39,163 nt of DNA. It comes from Clostridia bacterium (GTDB lineage: Bacteria > Bacillota > Clostridia > Oscillospirales > CAG-272). Shown here piece after piece: positions 33,391-39,163 of this stretch. A program made the position numbers and the translations under genes. The stretch's first letter is position 1; each line of letters starts with the position of its first letter. Under the pieces are notes generated by a model. It did no database searches. It saw nothing but the letters and a program-made list of their open reading frames with translations, and had not been told where the DNA came from. The stretch is from contig JAFXAN010000154.1 of the NCBI GenBank assembly GCA_017517035.1, positions 1 to 39,163 on the forward strand, in the 5' to 3' direction.

Positions 33391-33425
33391 TTTCATTTTA
33401 AAGAACCAACAGAAAGGTATATCTA

Positions 33426-34364
33426 ATGATAAAAGATTCCGCAAAAAAGCATATCCCGATTTTCTTTTCAAGCGATGACAACTATATGCCTTATCTTGAT
33501 ATTGCTATTTCATCACTTATCGCAAATGCGTCAAAGGATTATGAATACAGAATTATTATTTTGAACACCGGTCTGTGTGAAGAAAACATAGCCAAAGTCA
33601 AACAAAACGAATGCAAAGGTTTTAAGATAGACTTTTTCGATATTTCAAAATTTGTTGAAGATATAAAATCTCGTTTTAAAAGCGTTTATCATTTCTCGAT
33701 AGTTACATATTATAGATTATTTATCGCCTCGATCTTCACCGAATATGAAAAAATAATATATCTGGATTGCGATCTTGTTGTTCTCGGTGACATATCAAGG
33801 CTTTATAGCATTGATCCCGGTGATAACATTTTTTGCGCTGTACCCGATATATTTGTCAGAAATACAAGCGAATTTCGTCGATATACATCCATGGCTATCG
33901 GTATTGATCCGGAAAAATATATCAACGCAGGTGTTTTGCTGCTCAATTTAAAAAATTTCAGAGAAAATCAAATTGAGGAAAAATTTATTAAACTGATCAC
34001 TGAATATGATTTTGACCTGCTCGATCCCGATCAGGCATATCTAAACTATCTATGCCGTGATAAAATTCTTCATCTTGAAAACAGTTGGAACAAGATGCCC
34101 GGCAATCTTCCGTCAGAAGGCGAAAAAAAAATCGTGCATTATGCGCTCTACAAAAAGCCTTGGCAATATGATGATGTTATCGACGGAGATTATTTCTGGA
34201 AATACGCTAAAAGTTCTCCCTTTTATGAAACAATACTGAACAATAAAAAAATGTTCGGTGAAAAAGAAAAAGCAGAAAAGGAAGCGGCAGCAACCGAAAT
34301 TCTTGCTCACGCTGAAAGGATCGTTGCTTCCGACAATACATTTTTGAAAAGGCTAAATAATTAA
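33426..34364 (+). CDS. Glycosyltransferase family 8
   Basis: A 312-residue GT8 enzyme (GT-A fold, retaining). N-terminal IPIFFSSDDNYMPYLDIAISS, metal-binding DCD in YLDCDLVVLG (Asp114, Asp116), INAGVLLLNLK, DQAYLN, and the C-terminal HYALYKKPW motif that binds donor phosphate and metal. A Lys/Glu-rich C-terminal extension follows. It likely transfers glucose or galactose from a UDP-sugar to a surface glycan or lipid. First gene of a three-gene unit with two lipid-related genes. Confidence 0.9.
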   Translation: MIKDSAKKHIPIFFSSDDNYMPYLDIAISSLIANASKDYEYRIIILNTGLCEENIAKVKQNECKGFKIDFFDISKFVEDIKSRFKSVYHFSIVTYYRLFIASIFTEYEKIIYLDCDLVVLGDISRLYSIDPGDNIFCAVPDIFVRNTSEFRRYTSMAIGIDPEKYINAGVLLLNLKNFRENQIEEKFIKLITEYDFDLLDPDQAYLNYLCRDKILHLENSWNKMPGNLPSEGEKKIVHYALYKKPWQYDDVIDGDYFWKYAKSSPFYETILNNKKMFGEKEKAEKEAAATEILAHAERIVASDNTFLKRLNN

Positions 34365-34373
34365 GGTGATTGC

Positions 34374-35204
34374 ATGGAAAAATCAGCGCACAAATTAGAG
34401 CTTCTCAGACGAATCGAAGAGCTTGAAAAAAATGAGCTATGGCATCTTGATGTGGAAGACGATCCCGAAACATATCCGCTTATGCCCGAAGATGTTGATT
34501 ATCTGAATAAAAAACTTTCAAACAAGATAAAAAACATACTTGCCAATATTATGGGTACTTGCTTTTTCGAGAAAATGCTTGCAGATAAACAGATGATCAT
34601 AAAAGAGGTCAAAGGCATCGAAAATTTCAAAGCTGTAAATGGAGGTAAAATCGTCACTTGCAACCACTTCAGCATATGTGATAATTATGCGGTCTGGAAA
34701 GCTCTTTGCAAGCATATGGGAGGTAAAATGCTTTACAAAGTGATACGCGAGGGGAATTACACAAATCCACCTCCTCACTTTGGTCTTTTTATGAGACATT
34801 GCAACACTCTTCCGCTCTCAAGCCAGGCTTCAACCATGAAAGAATTCATGAAAGCCTTTTCTACTTTGCTGAAGCGTGGTGAAACGATTCTAATCTATCC
34901 CGAGCAGGGAATGTGGTGGAACTACCGTAAGCCTCGACCGATGCAGGACGGAGCTTTTTCTCTTGCCGTAAAGAATAAAACACCCATTGTGCCAATATTT
35001 ATCACAATGGAGGACAGCAATATTCTCGACAGCGACGGATTTTTTGTTCAAGAATATACAATCAACATTCTTCCCGCAATTTATCCCGATGAAAATCTTT
35101 CATCTATCGCAGCAAGAAACAAAATGAAAGAGGAGAATTACGAGGCTTGGGTCAAGGTTTATGAAGATTTTTATAAAAAGCCTCTTGTTTACAGTGAAAA
35201 ATGA
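34374..35204 (+). CDS. PlsC-like 1-acylglycerol-3-phosphate acyltransferase
   Basis: A 276-residue acyltransferase. The HX4D catalytic motif is His98-Asp103 in CNHFSICD, and YPEQGMWW at 174-180 matches the acceptor-binding EGTR-like block. The N-terminus is longer than in minimal PlsC. The acceptor could be lysophosphatidic acid or a glycolipid. The context with GT8 favours envelope glycolipid, which is inference. Overlaps the next gene by 4 nt (ATGA). Confidence 0.85.
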   Translation: MEKSAHKLELLRRIEELEKNELWHLDVEDDPETYPLMPEDVDYLNKKLSNKIKNILANIMGTCFFEKMLADKQMIIKEVKGIENFKAVNGGKIVTCNHFSICDNYAVWKALCKHMGGKMLYKVIREGNYTNPPPHFGLFMRHCNTLPLSSQASTMKEFMKAFSTLLKRGETILIYPEQGMWWNYRKPRPMQDGAFSLAVKNKTPIVPIFITMEDSNILDSDGFFVQEYTINILPAIYPDENLSSIAARNKMKEENYEAWVKVYEDFYKKPLVYSEK

Positions 35205-35767
35205 AGTTATATCTTTCGATAATTTTAACGGCAATGCTTTTGATCTCCGCTATCAATATCATACTCGGCACAGGCATCTGGCATCTCATAGTTATTACAG
35301 TTATCGTTTGCACGGCTCTTCAATTTGCCCTTGACGGGCTTATTGCGATAATAATCAACAAAATGCCCGACAGACTTTTCGGCGTTGACAATGCGCTCTA
35401 CAGTGTATCCGATACGGAAATAAAGTTTTACAAAAAGCTGAAGGTCAGAAAATGGAAGGATAAGGTTTGGGAGCTTGGCGGGCTCGGTGGCTTCAGCAAA
35501 AAAAAGCTCACAGATCCCGGCAATCCCAAATATATAGAAAAATTTATCATCGAATGCAACAAAGGAGTGCTCACTCATCGGCTTTCCTATCCCGTCGGAT
35601 TTCTGCCAATGCTGTTTATTCCGAATATTTTTGCTTTTTCAATCGCACTTCCCGTGGCAATTGTTAATCTGTTTTTAAACATTTTGCCAACGCTTGCTTT
35701 GAGATATAATACCCCTAAATTGAAAATGATACTGAAAAGAATGGAAAAAACGAGCTGTTCCCGATAA
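35201..35767 (+). CDS. CrtO-like small membrane protein (possible acyltransferase)
   Basis: A 188-residue membrane protein with N-terminal and C-terminal hydrophobic helix pairs. A conserved-looking central part reads KLKVRKWKDKVWELGGLGGFSKK and ends with CNKGVLTHRLSY. The KWKD plus GxFxKK pattern resembles the glycosyl-4,4'-diaponeurosporenoate acyltransferase (CrtO) family. No other carotenoid genes are present, so the true substrate may be another glycolipid. The start overlaps the upstream stop. The stop codon sits in the loop of the terminator. Confidence 0.55.
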   Translation: MKLYLSIILTAMLLISAINIILGTGIWHLIVITVIVCTALQFALDGLIAIIINKMPDRLFGVDNALYSVSDTEIKFYKKLKVRKWKDKVWELGGLGGFSKKKLTDPGNPKYIEKFIIECNKGVLTHRLSYPVGFLPMLFIPNIFAFSIALPVAIVNLFLNILPTLALRYNTPKLKMILKRMEKTSCSR

Positions 35768-35781
35768 TGGGAACAGCTCGT
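35750..35781. terminator. Terminator of the GT8 cluster, overlapping the stop codon
   Basis: A 13-bp perfect stem ACGAGCTGTTCCC / GGGAACAGCTCGT with a 6-nt loop holding the TAA stop of the CrtO-like gene. On the minus strand it runs into TTTTTT, so it may work in both directions. Confidence 0.85.
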
Positions 35782-35831
35782 TTCGGTTTGCCAAATATCA
35801 CAAAAAATGATTTGCGCAGTTGTTGTGTTTC

Positions 35832-35997
35832 AAACAGGAATTTATCGAACAGTCGAAGCCGTAATCCGTAGGGGCGATCATTGATCGCCCGTCTCATAAA
35901 CAGCTCAAAATATCGTTATTTTACGCCGTTTGTTTTTTCGGGCGATCAATGATCGCCCCTACAAATTTTGTTTTCACTCACCGATAAATTATTGTTT
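35832..35997. mobile_element. MITE-like palindromic element 1
   Basis: Terminal inverted repeats AAACAGGAATTTATCG (35832-35847) and CGATAAATTATTGTTT (35982-35997) match at 14 of 16 positions. Inside, perfect 24-bp inverted arms (35868-35891 and 35939-35962, GTAGGGGCGATCATTG...) surround a 47-nt loop. Each arm is itself a near-palindrome around GGGCGATCA. No ORF. It occupies most of the gap between the GT8 cluster terminator and the end of sigF. Confidence 0.8.
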
Positions 35998-36035
35998 ATC
36001 AACAGGTAGTTTTATCATTCTACACTTCATATACA

Positions 36036-36803
36036 CTATGCAAGCTCTTCTCGGAGAAAAGCAAAAATTTTCTTCTCCTCTCTTGAAACCTTGACCTGTG
36101 AAAGTCCGAGAGCGTCGGCTGTTTCCTGTTGGGTATAGTCGCGATAATATCTGAGAAGAACGATCCTGCGCCAAAGGGGCTGCATTTTTGATATCGCCTG
36201 AGAAAGAGCAATGTTTTCACACAGTCTTTCCATTTCGGTACTGCTATCAACATCAGCAATCGTTCCCTCAAGTGTCATACCGTCCTCACCATAAATGCAG
36301 TCGGATAGCGAGCTGACGGGTGTTATCGAATCGAGAGCTACAGCTGCCTCCGAAACGCTTACACCGCAGATAGACGCAAGCTCCTCAATGTGAGGTTCTC
36401 TACCCTCTCCCGCCATTATATCGTTTTTTGCCTTCAAAAGCTGAACTCCAAGTCTTTTATAGCTCCTACTGACCTTGATGATCCCGTCATCACGCAGATA
36501 CCGCCTTATCTCTCCTATGATCAGCGGCACCGCATAGGTTGAAAAAACAGTCCCTCGGCAGAGATCAAAGCTCCTGATCGCCTTCAGCATTCCGATACTT
36601 CCTATCTGAATCAGGTCCTCATATTCAAGACCTCTTTCACGGAATTTTGCGGCTATGCTCCGAACCAGCCCCATGTTGCTCTTTATAAGCTCCTCTGTCG
36701 CCTTCTCGTCTCCGCTCTGCGCAAGAGAAATCAGTGCTTTATTCTTTGAATAGTCCTTTTCAATCAAATTTTCCACCTCACCAAATCGGCTATCGGTATT
36801 CAT
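36036..36803 (-). CDS. sigF: RNA polymerase sporulation sigma factor SigF
   Basis: A 255-residue sigma-70 family factor. Region 2 has GLEYEDLIQIGSIGMLKAI and FSTYAVPLIIGEIRRYLRDDG. Region 3 contains SRSYKRLGVQLLK. Region 4 has YRDYTQQETADALGLSQVKVSREEKKI. This is the typical SigF/SigG pattern. Its place as third gene after spoIIAA and spoIIAB identifies it as the forespore factor SigF (SpoIIAC). Two nt after spoIIAB. No strong terminator was seen downstream. Confidence 0.95.
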   Translation of the reverse strand: MNTDSRFGEVENLIEKDYSKNKALISLAQSGDEKATEELIKSNMGLVRSIAAKFRERGLEYEDLIQIGSIGMLKAIRSFDLCRGTVFSTYAVPLIIGEIRRYLRDDGIIKVSRSYKRLGVQLLKAKNDIMAGEGREPHIEELASICGVSVSEAAVALDSITPVSSLSDCIYGEDGMTLEGTIADVDSSTEMERLCENIALSQAISKMQPLWRRIVLLRYYRDYTQQETADALGLSQVKVSREEKKIFAFLREELA

Positions 36804-36805
36804 TC

Positions 36806-37252
36806 CTATCTCCTTTGCGTGAGCCTTTTGAGAAGAAGAACTGTTGTTCCCTTTTCCACCCTTGAGCGAACCTTCATTTCATCCATGAAGCTTTCCATCA
36901 CCGTGAAGCCCATTCCGCTTCGCTCTTCGCCCGGTGCTCCGGTATAAAGCGGGGTTTTTGCAAGGTCGATATCTTCAATTCCCCTGCCCTTATCCTTTAT
37001 TTCTATAAGGATCTTTCGCCCCTCAAGAATTTTTACCGATATGTATATCTCACCGATCGAATCGGGATAGGCATGAACAATGCAATTTGTCACAGCCTCG
37101 GAAACCGCACATTTTATATCAGCCAGCTCGGTGGTTGTTGGGTCTGCCTGTGCAGAAAACGCAGCCACCATCGCTCTTGCCGCAGATTCGTTTACAGAAA
37201 GTGACGGGAAATTCATTTTTATTGAGTTGATCACCTTATTTTTTGCTTTCAT
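36806..37252 (-). CDS. spoIIAB: Anti-sigma F factor SpoIIAB
   Basis: A 148-residue GHKL-type serine kinase and anti-sigma factor. N box EAVTNCIVHAYP, G1 box DKGRGIEDI and G2 GMGFTVMESFMD. It binds SigF and phosphorylates SpoIIAA. ATG follows GAGAGGTG. It overlaps spoIIAA by 17 nt. Confidence 0.96.
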   Translation of the reverse strand: MKAKNKVINSIKMNFPSLSVNESAARAMVAAFSAQADPTTTELADIKCAVSEAVTNCIVHAYPDSIGEIYISVKILEGRKILIEIKDKGRGIEDIDLAKTPLYTGAPGEERSGMGFTVMESFMDEMKVRSRVEKGTTVLLLKRLTQRR

Positions 37253-37589
37253 CTGCTTTCACCTCTCTTTTTTCGATTCTTATAACTTTTTCCATCCCCG
37301 CAAGAGTAAGTATTTTCTTTGCTCTCGGTGAAGGATTCAGAACAACAGTCTCGCCTCCAAGCTTTTTCATAAGCGAATATCGCCCCATGATAAGTCCAAG
37401 TCCCGAGCTATCCATAAAATCCACTCCCGAAAGATCAACATAGAGCAAATTGGGGCGTTTTTTCATAAGCGCCTCGTCTATCTCATGCCGCAGAATTGCT
37501 GCACTGTGGTGGTCTATCTCTCCAACAAGACGCAAATTTACTCTCTTCTTTTCTTCATCATAGCGAAAAACATATAATTCCTTTTCCAT
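37236..37589 (-). CDS. spoIIAA: Anti-sigma F factor antagonist SpoIIAA
   Basis: A 117-residue STAS protein. The phosphorylation site is MDSSGLGLIMGRY, where the first Ser (Ser61) matches the serine phosphorylated by SpoIIAB in Bacillus. First gene of the spoIIA operon. ATG 37587-37589 has AAAGGAGATG upstream. The upstream minus-strand region contains AGGATGT, reminiscent of a sigma-H -35, but no convincing -10 was found. Confidence 0.96.
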   Translation of the reverse strand: MEKELYVFRYDEEKKRVNLRLVGEIDHHSAAILRHEIDEALMKKRPNLLYVDLSGVDFMDSSGLGLIMGRYSLMKKLGGETVVLNPSPRAKKILTLAGMEKVIRIEKREVKADESKK

Positions 37590-37686
37590 TTCACATCTCC
37601 TTTGTTTTTCTTCTGTGCATATTTTATCACCTATGCCGTAAAAAAATTGTCACATCCTGCGTTTATGTTAAATTTTATTAAAAAAC

Positions 37687-37715
37687 TTGCTTTTATATGA
37701 ATTTTGTGCTATACT
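37687..37715 (+). promoter_or_regulatory. Promoter of the CapA-family gene
   Basis: TTGCTT (37687-37692), 17 nt, TATACT (37710-37715). Confidence 0.75.
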
Positions 37716-37742
37716 TATCTCTGTAATAAGCGAGGTATCACT

Positions 37743-38981
37743 ATGAAAAAAATTAAAAGCTTTTCTTTTCTGCTTGTTCTCATTTTGATTCTTTCCTCAT
37801 GCTCCACTATGGGCGGCTCAAAAAGAGCGCAAACAAATGAGGCAATAACAAAAGATCAGATATTAAATATTGAAATGCCGAGTGAAAAAGATGTTTTCGG
37901 TGAAACACGCATCAGTTTTGCGGCTGCTGGCGATAACATCATTCACGAGGCTGTATTTACCGACGCCAAAAATAATGCGGCAGTTTATGCTTCAAGCACG
38001 GGAAAAGATGTTAAATACCGTTTCACAGAAATGTATGAGGGCATAGCAGACATAATAAAAAATGCAGACATCTCATATGTAAACCATGAAACTCCCGTTG
38101 CAGGCGAGAGCTTCGGAATCAGCGGCTATCCCGATTTCAATGCCCCCTCCGAAATTGGAAACGATCTTGCGGAGGTTGGGTTTGACATCATCAATATCGC
38201 AAATAACCATATGCTTGATATGAAAGAAAAGGGACTTCGTAATTCCATTGATTATTGGAACGAAAAATCCGCAACTCACGGCATTACCATGATCGGCGGA
38301 TATACAAAAAACGATTATGACTCAATTCGATTCATCCAGCGTGACGGAGTTAAGATTGCACTCCTATCATATCTGACATTTGTTAACGATTCACACAAAA
38401 ATTCTCTTTCTTCATCAAGTGATCTGATAATTCCCTATGCAAATAAAAACACCATGACACGCCAGGTCGGTATAGCAAAGGAAATGGGTGCTGATGTTAT
38501 CATCGTTTCTATGCATTGGGGAACCGAAAATGATCTTACGCCAAGAGCATCGCAGAAAGATTATGCAAAGCATCTTGCTTCCCTCGGAGTTGATGTTATA
38601 ATTGGTACTCATTCACACACTCTGCAGCCTATTGAATGGATTGAGGGCGAGAGTGGGCACAGAACTCTCTGCGCTTATTCACTCGGAAATCTCCTCTCAA
38701 CAATGCACTATAACGAATATATGGTGGGTGGAATTTTAACCTTTGACATCGTAATGGATGATCTTGGAGAGATTAAAATTGAAAATCCGATTCTTATCCC
38801 AACAATGTGCCATTACAGCATGACAAGAGACAGCTTGAAGCTTTATACTCTTGAAAATTACACCGAGGAGCTTTTGATGGCTCACGGTTCTCAGCTAAAA
38901 AGATCGTTCACGATGAAAACGCTACTTGACAGATTGAAAAGCACCGTTTCAAGTGAGTTTTTACCCGAAGCTTTTAAATAA
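37743..38981 (+). CDS. CapA-family lipoprotein (metallophosphoesterase fold)
   Basis: A 412-residue predicted lipoprotein: signal MKKIKSFSFLLVLILILSSC with lipid-anchored Cys20. The body is a CapA/PgsA-type calcineurin-like fold: AAAGDNIIHEAV, YVNHETPVAG, NIANNHMLDM, VIIVSMHWGTEN and IGTHSHTLQP supply the metal-ligand Asp, Asn and His residues. CapA proteins act in poly-gamma-glutamate capsule assembly, but no capB/capC is present, so this role is uncertain. ATG 37743 follows GAGG at 7 nt; an upstream in-frame ATG at 37704 overlaps the promoter. Confidence 0.88.
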   Translation: MKKIKSFSFLLVLILILSSCSTMGGSKRAQTNEAITKDQILNIEMPSEKDVFGETRISFAAAGDNIIHEAVFTDAKNNAAVYASSTGKDVKYRFTEMYEGIADIIKNADISYVNHETPVAGESFGISGYPDFNAPSEIGNDLAEVGFDIINIANNHMLDMKEKGLRNSIDYWNEKSATHGITMIGGYTKNDYDSIRFIQRDGVKIALLSYLTFVNDSHKNSLSSSSDLIIPYANKNTMTRQVGIAKEMGADVIIVSMHWGTENDLTPRASQKDYAKHLASLGVDVIIGTHSHTLQPIEWIEGESGHRTLCAYSLGNLLSTMHYNEYMVGGILTFDIVMDDLGEIKIENPILIPTMCHYSMTRDSLKLYTLENYTEELLMAHGSQLKRSFTMKTLLDRLKSTVSSEFLPEAFK

Positions 38982-38984
38982 ATA

Positions 38985-39016
38985 AAAAAGTGCTGAACTT
39001 TTGTTCAGCACTTTTT
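38985..39016 (+). terminator. Terminator of the CapA-family gene
   Basis: A 14-bp perfect stem AAAAAGTGCTGAAC / GTTCAGCACTTTTT with a TTTT loop. Likely bidirectional. Confidence 0.92.
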
Positions 39017-39024
39017 CGTTAATT

Positions 39025-39163
39025 AAACAGTAATTTATCGAACTGTCAGAGATGTTTGTTTGTAGGGGACGGCGACCACGACGTCCCTAAAAGATGTGGA
39101 AATTCCGTTGATTTAAAATGATAAAAGGGACGTCGAGGTCGCCGTCCCCTACAGGTTTGCGTC
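39025..39163. mobile_element. MITE-like palindromic element 2, right end beyond window
   Basis: Starts with AAACAGTAATTTATCGAAC, matching the left end of element 1 (21 of 23 bases over 39025-39047). The internal 28-bp arms TGTAGGGGACGGCGACC... (39061-39088 and 39126-39153) have one mismatch and a 37-nt loop. The arm sequence differs from element 1 except for GTAGGGG. No ORF. Confidence 0.75.

Noticed and set aside
35983-36000. Terminator for sigF
   Set aside because: GATAAA/TTTATC is a weak AT-only stem and coincides with the terminal repeat of MITE-like element 1.
37590-37680. Sigma-H promoter for spoIIA
   Set aside because: AGGATGT resembles the -35, but no GAAT-like -10 at a suitable distance was found, so I did not list it as a feature.

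Overview
The window looks like a chromosomal segment from a spore-forming, low-to-mid GC Firmicute of class Clostridia, probably an Oscillospirales/Ruminococcaceae-type gut anaerobe. This is inferred from a complete spoIIA operon (spoIIAA-spoIIAB-sigF), Firmicute-type rpsB-tsf and rplM-rpsI operons, ECF transporter genes, a ClpE-like ATPase, a YfhO-family membrane protein, a type I dockerin at the end of a very large secreted protein, and near-consensus TTGACA-17-TATAAT promoters. No tRNA, rRNA, CRISPR array or integrase gene was recognised.

Layout. (1) Positions 1-3080 are an accessory region on the minus strand, directly downstream of rpsI. Four small cargo genes (partial P-loop kinase, nucleotidyltransferase, GNAT acetyltransferase, membrane-anchored XRE regulator) are punctuated by three copies of a non-coding module. 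Each module carries an intrinsic terminator, a second hairpin, a TTTACT-17-TATAAT promoter and a common leader. Two copies also carry a tandem array of TATCGTG words. This is the most system-like part of the window. (2) 3070-4000: rplM-rpsI. (3) 4121-8820: a lipoprotein CE7-type esterase, divergent from an S1-domain protein and a metallo-beta-lactamase-fold protein. (4) 8860-10800: rpsB-tsf with a structured leader. (5) 10837-22947: an 11-gene minus-strand operon starting at a strong ruvC promoter: ruvC, rRNA methyltransferase-like gene, ecfA1, ecfA2, ecfT, truA, DUF5711, cvpA-like, clpE-like, a P-type ATPase homologue without any catalytic motif, and a YlmC/YmxH PRC-barrel gene. (6) 22972-27294: a 1,397-residue secreted dockerin protein, divergent from (7) 27354-33308: DUF951-yfhO-ruvA-ruvB-hydroxyacid dehydrogenase. 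(8) 33318-35781: GT8 glycosyltransferase, PlsC-like acyltransferase and a CrtO-like membrane protein. (9) 36036-37589: spoIIA operon. (10) 37687-39016: a CapA-family lipoprotein.

Two MITE-like elements (35832-35997 and 39025 to beyond the window end) share terminal repeats and large internal palindromes. Both lie just past intrinsic terminators.

The housekeeping genes cover translation (S9, L13, S2, EF-Ts, S1-like, TruA), recombination repair (RuvA, RuvB, RuvC), vitamin uptake (EcfA1A2T, with no S component here), proteolysis (ClpE-like) and forespore sigma control. The surface genes (esterase, dockerin protein, YfhO, GT8/PlsC cluster, CapA) fit a polysaccharide-using anaerobe with a decorated envelope. 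Calls rest on motif recognition in the translated sequence. No database search was run.
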